This document shows positions 36,359 to 45,206 of a stretch of 64,000 bases of DNA, piece by piece. The notes beneath the pieces were generated by a model. The model saw nothing but the letters and a program-made list of their open reading frames with translations, did no database searches and was not told the origin of the DNA. Each line of letters begins with the position of its first letter. Position 1 is the stretch's first letter. The stretch covers positions 1,228,054 to 1,292,053 of the forward strand of contig ML976660.1 in NCBI GenBank assembly GCA_010015655.1. Reading direction: 5' to 3'. The DNA is from Bimuria novae-zelandiae CBS 107.79. Lineage: Eukaryota > Ascomycota > Dothideomycetes > Pleosporales > Didymosphaeriaceae. The translations under genes and the position numbers were made by a program.

Positions 36359-37870
36359 TCACCCCTCATCCTGATCCATCTCATCTCTTCCTCTCCGCCT
36401 CCCAGCACCACCAGCGCCACCCCTCCTCCCACGCTTATCATGAATCTCTTTCATCTCCTTAACCGCGACTCTCTGCGCCTCGCCCACACGCTCCGCCAGC
36501 ACCATAGCCTCGTCCTTCGGCACGACTTCCTCCTCAATCTTCTTGCCCAGCGCCGTCTCAGTGCGCAGCCAAATCTCCACATCGTACTGCGTGACGAAGG
36601 AGATGGCTTTGCCGCTCTTGCCCGCTCGCGCGGTTCGACCCACGCGGTGCACGTACGTTTTGGAGTCCGGCGGGAGGTCGAAGTTAATCACGAGGTCGAC
36701 GGAGGGGATATCTAGGCCGCGGGCGGCAACGTCGGTGGCGACGAGGATGTCGCGGGCGCGAGACTTGAATTTCTGCAGTGCGCCGAGACGGCTGGATTGG
36801 CTGAGTTGGCCGTGGATAGGGATGGCACCGAAGCCAAGAGTACGCAGAAGAATCGCAATGCGCTGGGTTTCGTTGACGGTTCGGGTGAAGATGATGGTGG
36901 GGTGGCCGATGGCGTCGTTGAGGATGTGGATGAGGTAGAGGTCCTTGTGCTTGTGCGGGAGGAAGATGTAGCGCTGCATGAGGGTGGACACGACCTGGTG
37001 CGAGCTGGAAGAGATGCTGACGCGCACGGGGTTGTGGAGGGCGGCGCGCTGCAGGTTCTCGACTTTGGTCGACATGGTGGCCGAGAAGAGGTACGTGTGG
37101 CGTCCTTCACGCGGGAGCACCTTGAGGATCTTGTCGAGGATGGGACCGAAGTCAAGGTCGAGCAGGCGATCTGCTTCGTCCATGACTAGGTACTTCAAGT
37201 GCTTCAGCGAAAAGCCCTTTGTGTTCTCGAGATGGTCGAGCAAGCGTCCTGGCGTGGCAACGACAATGTGCGGCCGCTTGCTGAGCGCGATGGCCTGCTG
37301 CACCATGTCCATGCCACCGACGAGTGTTGCGCATTTGACGTTGATGATGCTTCCGAGCGCCTCGACCTGCTGTGAGATCTGGTACGCCAGCTCACGTGTC
37401 GGCGCAAGAACGAGGCCGAATAAAGGCTGGGGCTTTTCCATGAGTGTCTGGAGGATGGGCAGCACAAAGGCGGCCGTCTTTCCGGAGCCTGTTTCTGCTA
37501 GTCCAATTACATCGCGCCCTTGTAAGGCAATTGGTATCGACTGCTCCTGGATGGGCGTAGGATTTGTGAATTTGAGGTTGGCGCAGGCTTCGCATAGCTC
37601 CTCTCGCACGCCGAGGTCTGCGAACGTCTTTTTCGCAGCTTCTTGCGTATCGGTTGTGCCCTGTCCTTGCTCCTCGGCTACATTTTCCGACTCTTCCTCT
37701 GCATCATCTTCGCTCGAATCTGATTCCGGCGGCGGCTGTGCACTCTTCGCGAGTGCTTTGACGATCGGCTTCGGCGGTCGTACGGAGTCCTTGGTAAGTT
37801 TACTCTTCTGTGCAGAATGTCCTTCACTGCCCGAAGACGTATCGATCTTCCTCTTCTTAAAGGCCGGCAT
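36359..37870 (-). CDS. RRP3: DEAD-box ATP-dependent RNA helicase Rrp3
   Basis: A single exon of 503 residues starting at [10 protein letters not shown]. The frame is open 47 codons further upstream, but those lack the basic start typical of the family and reach into the promoter. Motifs: Q motif around 82-110 (FADLGV...[10 protein letters not shown]), AETGSGKT (125-132), PTRELA (157-162), TPGR (206-209), DEAD (231-234), SAT (263-265), ARGLDIP (383-389) and HRVGRTAR (408-415). The acidic Ser-rich N-terminus and the basic [16 protein letters not shown] tail are usual for nucleolar Rrp3/DDX47. It acts in the early cleavages of pre-rRNA for 18S maturation. It is divergent from SSF1. Confidence 0.96.
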   Translation of the reverse strand: MPAFKKRKIDTSSGSEGHSAQKSKLTKDSVRPPKPIVKALAKSAQPPPESDSSEDDAEEESENVAEEQGQGTTDTQEAAKKTFADLGVREELCEACANLKFTNPTPIQEQSIPIALQGRDVIGLAETGSGKTAAFVLPILQTLMEKPQPLFGLVLAPTRELAYQISQQVEALGSIINVKCATLVGGMDMVQQAIALSKRPHIVVATPGRLLDHLENTKGFSLKHLKYLVMDEADRLLDLDFGPILDKILKVLPREGRHTYLFSATMSTKVENLQRAALHNPVRVSISSSSHQVVSTLMQRYIFLPHKHKDLYLIHILNDAIGHPTIIFTRTVNETQRIAILLRTLGFGAIPIHGQLSQSSRLGALQKFKSRARDILVATDVAARGLDIPSVDLVINFDLPPDSKTYVHRVGRTARAGKSGKAISFVTQYDVEIWLRTETALGKKIEEEVVPKDEAMVLAERVGEAQRVAVKEMKEIHDKRGRRGGAGGAGRRRGRDEMDQDEG

Positions 37871-38108
37871 GTTGTCGATGTAGCTGTGCAAGTTCGTGCG
37901 GGCTGGCGGGCGGCTCGTTGGTATAAATTTCAGGTGGAGCCTATCGATAAGAAATTTAGCGGAAAGATTTCGAAAACCTTCACCAAGCTCCCAAGACGGC
38001 CCCAGCACCACACAATTCGACCTACCGGAAGTCGTACATTACTGGACTTGTCAATTTCACGAGAAAACTTAGATACCGAACTGTTAATATCACGACTGCG
38101 AGGACGCA
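37871..38108. promoter_or_regulatory. bidirectional promoter of RRP3 and SSF1
   Basis: 238 bases separate the two divergent ATGs. There are AT-rich runs (TATAAATTT near 37920, GATAAGAAATTTAG near 37950) and A-rich tracts, but no exact copy of the known yeast ribosome-biogenesis elements. Confidence 0.65.
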
Positions 38109-39493
38109 ATGGCGCGGGGAACCAGCGGTCGCCGGAAGCAGTCCGTCGCGGACAAGCAGGCTGTGAACAAGCCAAAGGAGGGCAACCCAAAGAGCATGGT
38201 GATTCGGATAGGCGCAGGAGAAGTAGGATCCAGCGTCTCGCAACTCGTCCAAGACGTGCGACAAGTCATGCAGCCAGACACGGCAGTGCGCCTCAAGGTA
38301 CGCATATATAGCTTTACTCCACCCACTACTCCACCCACTACAACAACCCAATCTCTAACAAAATGCAGGAACGAAGAGCCAACAAACTGCGCGACTACAC
38401 CACTATGGCCGGCCCCCTCGGCGTAACCCATCTCCTCCTCTTTTCCCGCTCCGAGTCCGGCAACACAAACATGCGCCTCGCAAAGACGCCCCGCGGCCCT
38501 ACGCTCCACTTCCGCGTTGAGCAGTACTCGCTCGCAAAGGACATCATGAAGTCGATGAAGCACTACCGCACCGACCCGCTAGCCTACAATGTCGCGCCCC
38601 TCCTCGTCATGAACAACTTCATCACGCCGGACGCCACCCGCGAGGCCCTCGGCGACGCCGCACCCCCAAAGCACCTCGAGAAGCTCGTGACCGACATGTT
38701 CCAGGGCCTCTTTCCACCCATACAACCGCACACCACGCCTCTGCACACCATCAAGCGCGTTCTGCTGCTGAATCGCGAACCGCCTAAGGAAGAGGACAAC
38801 GGCACCGTGACGATTAGCTTACGACATTATGCGATCACGACGAAGATCACAGGGCTGCCGAAGGCGATTCGCAGGCTCCACGCTGCGGAGAGACTGATCA
38901 AGAGCCGGGAGAAGAAGAACCACGGGCTGCCCAACCTGGGCAAGCTGGAGGATGTGGCAGATTACATGCTCGATCCGTCGGCTGCGGGGTACACGTCTGC
39001 GAGCGACACGGAAGCGGACACGGATGCGGAGGTCGAAGTCACGGCTCCGGTACGGGCGAAGGTCATGTCGAAGAAGGAGCGGGAGCGAGCAAAGGCTGGC
39101 GACGGCGCCTCGAAGCGGACAGCGAACGGGTCCAAGGTGGAGAAGCGCGCCGTCAAGCTCGTGGAGATTGGCCCGAGGATGAAACTCAGGCTGACCAAGG
39201 TCGAGGAGGATATCTGTGGCGGTAGGGTCATGTGGCACGAATTCGTCACGAAGAGCAAGGAGGAGGTGCAGAAAATGGAGGCCGTGTGGGAGAAGCGGAA
39301 CAAGGAGAAGGAAGAGCGGAGGAGGATACAAAGGGAGAATATTGAAAGGAAGCGGAAAGAAAGGGGTGAGGCTGGAGGAGGCGAGGGCGAAGAAGATGAA
39401 GACGAGGAGATGGAAGACATTGACGAATATGATATGGATGACGATGTGTGGCACGATGAGGATGGAGAGAAAATGGAAGAGGATGACGAGTAA
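38109..39493 (+). CDS. SSF1: Brix-domain ribosome assembly protein Ssf1/PPAN
   Basis: Exons 38109..38297 and 38369..39493 give 437 residues, close to yeast Ssf1. The Brix domain covers about 28-300: PKSMVIRIG, DYTTMAGPLGVTHLLLFSRS, TPRGPTLHFRVEQYSLAKDI, LLVMNNF, and the late motif GPRMKLRLTKVEEDICGG. The C-terminus is a Lys/Glu-rich coiled stretch followed by a strongly acidic tail. Ssf1 binds early 66S pre-ribosomes with Rrp14 and Rrp15 and controls processing of 27S pre-rRNA in the nucleolus. The 71-base intron ends exactly where the frame needs it. The shared promoter with RRP3 would couple small- and large-subunit assembly factors. Confidence 0.96.
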
Positions 39494-39732
39494 CGTGGGT
39501 CGCGTTGACGGTAGTAGTAATGATACCCATTTCCAATCGATCTACCTCCTGTTCAACGTATAGTATCTGCTTCCATGTTAGCAAATCTGGTCATGATGAA
39601 GAACAAACAAAACAAACCTTGACACTCAACAGCCCCAGCTTCTGATGACCCATCGCGACGAACCGACTCTTGTCCAAATACAGCGACAGAGTGCACCTGT
39701 CCAGCTTCCATAATCCGGCTTCTCAGCTACCC

Positions 39733-40713
39733 TCACTTCCCCTTCGGCTTCTTTATCACCACCCTATCCTCCTCGCCCAACTCCCACCCCACGCCATCCC
39801 TCACCAGCTCCGCCCACCCCCTATCCGCCGTCCTCTCCACAAATCCCTTACTCGCACTCAAATACGCCCTGCCCAAACACTTCAGCGCATGCACTCTCAC
39901 CCCTTCCTCCGCAAACTCCATAACCGCGCGTTGATACCCATCGACCGCGCGCTTCATCTTCCAAAACATTACCCAGTTATCTGCGACTAGAGCGCGCAGC
40001 ACCGTTTCCACCCTGCGGTCTTTGAACCCGTAGTGCAGCCGCGTTTCGTGCGCAAGGGGGAGGTTGTGCTGGCGACAGGCTTGGTCGAGGACGAGGAGGG
40101 CGACGTATTCTTTGAGGTCGGACGGGGAGAGCGGCGAGGAGGCGTGCAGGATGGTGAGAAGATGTGTGAGCGCGGGGAGGTATGACGCCCAGTCTTTGCA
40201 GAGGACGGCGGCGTGGATGCCGAAGAAGTAGACGCGGCGGGCGAAAGCGTCCTTGCGGGCTGTGGCGGTGATGGCTTCGCGGAGTTTGCGGAAGGCGGAG
40301 AGCACGGTTGCGAGATCGGCGAGGGGCGGGCTGGTGAATGGCTGAGAGGGTGGCGCGTCTGGGGTGAGAGGCAGGCCGAGGGGTGTGGTGGTGGGCGCTG
40401 GAGTGAGGGTTAGGCTGGCGAAGAGGGTCGAGAGTTGCTTTTCGTTGATGACGCAGAGGTGCATGTAGCGCTCGATTAGTTTGGAGAAGTAGAACTCTTG
40501 GGTGCGGAAGTCGTTTAGTCTGGAGTGTGTGTTAATGGCAAGATGGCAGACGCGGGGGGTGATGGTATACCTTGTCTCGCCTTTGGAGGGGAGCCCGTAC
40601 AGCTCCAGTGTGTCTGCTGGAGCGGGCTTGAGGCGGTCACCGCGGCGCCATGCACCGGAAGCCCCTCGATGGCTGGTCGGGCGCAACTGCTCGTTCGTCC
40701 TGGAGGTCATCAT
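39733..40713 (-). CDS. SAC3/GANP-like domain protein
   Basis: The model has exons 40713..40571 and 40519..39733, giving 309 residues. The 51-base segment between them has GT-AG ends, an ATTAAC branch and no stop, so reading through it also gives an ORF of 326. With it removed the protein reads SKGETRLNDFRTQEFYFSKLIERYM, a better helix. The C-terminal part (DLKEYVALLVLDQA, AALVADNWVMFWKMKRAV-like residues, VHALKCLGRAYLSAS) has the helical pattern of the SAC3/GANP/THP3 domain, which packs with PCI-type proteins in mRNA export and related complexes. The family call is by pattern only. It could also be another PCI-like helical-repeat protein. Confidence 0.65.
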   Translation of the reverse strand: MMTSRTNEQLRPTSHRGASGAWRRGDRLKPAPADTLELYGLPSKGETRYTITPRVCHLAINTHSRLNDFRTQEFYFSKLIERYMHLCVINEKQLSTLFASLTLTPAPTTTPLGLPLTPDAPPSQPFTSPPLADLATVLSAFRKLREAITATARKDAFARRVYFFGIHAAVLCKDWASYLPALTHLLTILHASSPLSPSDLKEYVALLVLDQACRQHNLPLAHETRLHYGFKDRRVETVLRALVADNWVMFWKMKRAVDGYQRAVMEFAEEGVRVHALKCLGRAYLSASKGFVERTADRGWAELVRDGVGWELGEEDRVVIKKPKGK

Positions 40714-41230
40714 CTAGGGCGGGTTAGGAGTGGAGGTAGAATGGTTCGAGGAGCGGCTCACTCAATGTGCGCTTCTAAAAGCCTAGAGCTTGCTATGGAG
40801 GAAAGAGCATTGCGCTGCGAAGTAAAGCACAACCTGGCACGTGAACGTCGTAGGTCGGCGCGATGTTGATGAGATCGCCAACTGACGCGCGATGTCTTCG
40901 CGATGGATGACGCCCCGCACGGTGATGGCTCGGAGATGGAGGGGTAAACGCCGAATTTGATACGTCGATAAGTTACATCCCTTTGGAGACCTGTAGTATT
41001 CGCGATATTCAGTGTCATAATCATTTCTCGCAACCAGCACCAAATACAGCCTAGCTTGGAAACATCCTGGAAGTCCCGAGGTCTTCTCTCAACCACGTTA
41101 CTTTTTTCTCAACCCTTTTCTATGCGTCCAAATCCACACTCAATAACTTTGTAGAACATCCTCACTCATCTCTTCCCTCATTGTGAAAATCGATACATCT
41201 ACACCACCACCACCACCACCACCACCCACC
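40714..41230. other. divergent promoter region
   Basis: Separates the SAC3-like gene (minus) from the PAQR gene (plus). It holds a triplet repeat directly before the PAQR start and no coding signal. Confidence 0.55.
41201..41230 (+). repeat. (CAC)n microsatellite abutting the PAQR start codon
   Basis: About nine CAC/ACC triplets run up to the start context CCCACCATGG. They would lie in the 5' leader and are length-variable by nature. Confidence 0.85.
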
Positions 41231-42343
41231 ATGGATACCACTAAAGAAGCCGCCAACACGCTCGCTAAAGAATCCCAAAAGCTCGAACAAAAGATCGAAG
41301 AAAAACTCACCGTCCTCTGGAACGACCTCCCCCCGTGGCAACGCGACAACCACTACATCCACTCTGGCTATCGCCTGGCCTCATCCTCCTTCTCCCGCTC
41401 CCTCTCCTCCCTGCGCTACCTGCACAACGAGACCGTAAACATCTACACCCATCTCCTCGGCTCTACCCTCTTCCTCCTCCTCTCCTTCTCCCTCTACCGC
41501 ACCCTGTCGGAGCGCTACCCCACCGCCACGCCCGAAGATGTGCTCGTGTTTAGCTGTTTTTTTGCCGGCGCGGTGGGCTGTCTTAGCATGAGTGCGACGT
41601 ACCACACGATTTCGAACCACAGCGAGGCCGTCGCCAAGTGGGGGAATAAGCTGGATTATCTAGGCATCGTGGGGCTGATTTGGGGGAGCTTTGTGCCGGT
41701 GTTGTACTATGGGTTTCGCACGCAGCCTGACTTGATGAAGGCGTATCTTGGGATGGTAAGCCTCCTCCAGTTTCCCCACGGCTTCTCTCAAACTCTCACA
41801 GAGTTTATATAAACTTCCTGCTTGGTTTGGCAGGGCCGCGCTCAAGCAGTAATCGAATTTGTTTTCATGTTTTGCTGGGTAAAGAGGGGGTAGTACGCAA
41901 CGCTAATAAGTGAACAGATAACAACACTCTCCCTCACCACAGCCATAACCTCAACTCACCACTCCTTCCGCACACCCACCCTGCGCCCCCTCCGCGCCAC
42001 CATGTTCGTCCTCACCGGCCTCTCTGCACTCGTCCCCGTCATCCACGCAGCGCGCCTGTACGGCCTCGCCACGCTCCGCTCCACCATCGCCCTCGACTAC
42101 GTCCTCCTGCAAGGAGCCCTGTACATCCTCGGTGCCGCTATCTACGCTTTCAGGGTCCCTGAGCGGTTGTGGCCGGGGAGATTTGATATCTGGGGGAGCA
42201 GTCATCAGATTTTTCACGTGCTGGTTGTGGCGGCCGCGGGGGTGCATTTGGGGGGGTTGGTGAGGGCTTTTGATGTAGAGTGTGGGCGGAGGGGGGCGTG
42301 GGGATCTGAGACGGTTGAAGCGTATAGACAGGTAGGCATATAG
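41231..42343 (+). CDS. PAQR/adiponectin receptor-like (Izh-type) seven-helix protein
   Basis: Exons 41231..41755, 41834..41878, 41918..42343 give 331 residues. The start is the ATG in CACCATGG at 41231. Family marks: LPPWQRDNHYIHSGYR before the first helix, NETVNIYTHLLG, the Ser/His metal-site motif SATYHTISNHSE, the Asp in GNKLDYLGI, and the late HQIFHVLVVAAAGVH with two His, so all zinc ligands of the hydrolase-like PAQR fold are present. The yeast relatives (Izh) influence zinc and lipid homeostasis; ceramidase-like activity is proposed for the family. Exon 2 is only 45 bases and intron 2 only 39. The last codons read into a possible donor (42332), so a differently spliced C-terminus is possible. 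Confidence 0.9.
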
Positions 42344-42605
42344 AAGTACTATAATAAACCAAGAACTCGTGGCCGCCATCCAGGCATATTTCCATCTCAG
42401 TGGTGGACCGTCTTCCCTACGCTGACAACGTCGTGTTTCACACTGGAAGAGAAAAAAGGCCAGGTATGGAGGATATGTGCTGTTGCAGAAACCTTTTTTT
42501 TAAGAGAGAACTGAGGACGGGGGAGGATCGAAAACACCGAGTCATTCTATCCAACACACACCCTCCGGGCATGAAAAGGGCCGCCTGATCCCATCCTCCC
42601 CCTTC

Positions 42606-42776
42606 CTACATCCACCTTTTTACCTCCCCACCGCACTCGTCCCAGCCTTCGTCATCCCCCAACTCCGCATCCGTCCCATACTCCTTCGCGGCGCCCCGCG
42701 TGCGGCTCTTATAATAACATTTACCGGTCGGTTGCGTCGTGCTCGTCGCGTTCTGTCCCCGCGACGTTAGTTCCAT
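42606..42776 (-). CDS. possible 56-residue small protein
   Basis: ATG at 42776 and TAG at 42606-42608 give a 56-residue protein with balanced composition, one basic stretch (GKCYYKSRTRGAAKEYG) and an acidic tail with two Cys. It could be the last exon of a larger gene, since an acidic frame (EFEETFGEEEYASRSG) lies just upstream at about 42905-42955, but I find no donor that joins them with certainty. Confidence 0.28.
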   Translation of the reverse strand: MELTSRGQNATSTTQPTGKCYYKSRTRGAAKEYGTDAELGDDEGWDECGGEVKRWM

Positions 42777-43636
42777 CTTTTCTCAACATTTAAAGATTTG
42801 GAGAAAGTGTAGGGGAAGGAGGGCGGACCTAGCTACTCATGCGAGTCCGCGGTGGAGGCATCGTAAGGGGATGCTTCGACGGGGGCGGCGCTGGCGCGCT
42901 GGATACCCCGGAGCGACTGGCGTACTCCTCCTCCCCGAAAGTCTCTTCAAATTCCACGTCCAAATATATCTGTCTTTATAAAAATCGACGTGAAGTGTTA
43001 CACTATTGTTACACTGTATATATATGTAGCTGTGATAAAGAAAGACCTGACTTTGAGCTTCGAGAATATCTAAATTGACAATGTGGGGTCTGAATGAGTA
43101 TAGGAATGGTTGCAAGGACGATCACATGTTCTTGGTGGCTGGCGTCGTTGAGATGGGGGGAGGGGTGTAGCAGAACCCAACGTACATGTATGTTTATCGT
43201 GACGATTACATCAGCGTACTCTCGACCTACTCATAGCCGCGATGGACACATATGGAGTTTTACCCTTCAATTTGTCACTCCACTCCATCTTTTTCTGTCC
43301 TTTATCTGCGAGGCATTACTGTGTACGCAATCTCGCAACTCAACATGGCGTACGCCGATAATAATACCGATTTGTGCCAAACAGCTCGTTTGGTACGCGA
43401 GGATGAAAAGCTGGAAAGACGACGGCAATCACACAAAATTCAGGTATCGGATTGAGACCATGACCGATTAGTACGCTATGGGTATATATGTTACACGAAA
43501 TGTCCATGCACATACGGAAAGCGTGATCCATCCACTACAACTGTTGTCTTCTCCTGCTTCCAGACGAAACATACGGACAAGATACGAGAACCGTGACGAA
43601 AACTGACGCACAAAGCGGTGGGATTGGAGCTGACGC
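42777..43636. other. intergenic with weak coding signals
   Basis: 42840-42960 (minus) has a Glu-rich, then Pro-rich coding-like frame without a clear start. The rest, including an AT-rich part near 42960-43080, shows nothing recognisable. Confidence 0.4.
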
Positions 43637-44852
43637 CTACTCCTCTTCGTAGTTAACGGGCGCCTTCTTCCTGCCGCTCCTGTACGATGTTAGCTTGGTG
43701 CACATAACGCAAGACCGGGCGGATTTCGTCATAGCCTGTAGTGCGCGAAACTCGACATGGAAGTGTGGGGGCAACATACCGCTTGCCCTGGGGAGCTGCC
43801 TTCTCGCCGTCGGCAGCAGCGGCCTTCTTGCCACGCTTGGCCTTGGGCGGTGCAGGCTCCTCGTTAGCATCGTCTTCGTCGACATCCTTCTTGGGCGCTG
43901 CCTTTCTACCGCGCTTGGCCTTGGGAGGCTCGGGCTCTTCGACATCGTCCTCATCCTCGTCAACTTCCTCCTTCGCGACAGCCTTCTTGCCGCGCTTCGG
44001 CTTGAGCGCCTCAGCTTCCTCAGGAGTGTCCTCTTCGGCGGCAGCTTTCTTGCCCTTGGCGCGCGACTTCTTGGGTGCGGGCTCCTCGTCTTCGTCATCC
44101 TCTTTCTTGGCTCGGCCTCGCTTCCCCTTGGACTTCGGGGCATCCTCGTCCTCGTCGTCCTGGAATCCGAGTCAGCAAGTGTAAGGAAAGAATGATACAA
44201 GCATAGATAGAGACTTTGGTGCGGCCAGGCAATTTGTTGTCCGGTGTCGGCCGACACAATGCCTTGAGACATTCAGCCTGTACTGCGGGGATCTTCGTAC
44301 CTTGGCCAACTTCTCCTTCTGCGCCTTGGTCAAGCGGAAACCCTTCTGTCCAGGGCGGTTGCACTCAAGATCCTGTAGACATTAGCTCGCATGGTTTCGA
44401 GGCTTGTTCACTGCACTCACGCCCTTCCAGTCGTCATCGTGCACGTGTCCGTTCTTGAGAGCATAGTCGACCTTCTCCTTCGACTCGGCAGAGAGTTCGT
44501 CGTATCCATCAATCAACTCCGGGTCGCCCTCATTCTCTTCCTTCCAGTTCTGGATGACTTCCGGGGTAACGCATCCCCTGGCCGGGTTAGGGGTGCTATG
44601 CACTTCACGAGGCGCGTAACTCACCAGTGACGATACTTCCAGGACGTGTGCTCTTGAACAGTGATTTGCGTGGCAAATCGGAGTTCACCTTTCTGAATTT
44701 TGACCTTTGCTTTGTTGCATTCGCTGTTGGTGCACCCGGCGCGCGAGTTCGGGGAGTCCTCTGTCCAGAATCAGCTGCTGGAACAAGCAATGCAGCGCAC
44801 GAGGTGGAGTATCGCAAAGAATTCTCGAATACTTACCAATACGGTACGGCAT
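43637..44852 (-). CDS. PARP-type zinc-finger nuclear protein without a catalytic domain
   Basis: Six exons: 44852..44837, 44760..44625, 44577..44421, 44372..44301, 44159..43780, 43679..43637, giving 267 residues. The first exon is 16 bases (MPYRI). The zinc finger spans residues 10-60: AGCTNSECNKAKVKI, KGELRFAT, SWKYRHWGCVTP, with Cys15, Cys20, His50 and Cys53 as ligands. This is the fungal form of the PARP/DNA-ligase III nick-sensing finger. A helical segment and KGFRLTKAQKEKLAK follow, then four Lys/Arg-Glu repeats of the type PPKAKRGRKAAPKKDVDEDD, with AT-hook-like KRGRK cores. The end reads SGRKKAPVNYEEE. It probably binds DNA breaks or chromatin in the nucleus. No ADP-ribosyltransferase domain follows. 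Confidence 0.92.
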
Positions 44853-45206
44853 GGTGGCAATTGGGTAGATTGCGCTGTGTTATCTCTGGCCGCGTGTTGT
44901 TGTTTGGAGACGAGTGGTGAGCGGACGCGTGGAAGCGCAGCTTAAATAGAAAATGTAAACACAAATAGGCGCAGTCAGATGAGACCGTGCCGTGACGCGC
45001 AAGTTTGGGGTGGAATTGAAAGGTCGCCGATAGAAGGCGCGTGTACGTGTTTGTGTGCGAGGGGTGTGGTTGATGAAGCACCTGCAGCTTGCGCTTGGGC
45101 CTGGCCGTCGCGTCGTAGAACGCGCGCGGCGGTGCACGTCATGGATTCGGAAAAAGTTTTGGCTATGCGAAAGAGAAACTACTTCCATCTCATCTCACCT
45201 TAATCA
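44853..45206. promoter_or_regulatory. divergent promoter, zinc-finger gene and mitochondrial-protein gene
   Basis: 354 bases lie between two divergent ATGs. GC-rich, with no clear TATA box or repeated motif. Confidence 0.55.

Noticed and set aside
36978..37883. 301-residue plus-strand ORF inside RRP3
   Set aside because: Shadow frame of a DEAD-box helicase with every motif present on the minus strand.
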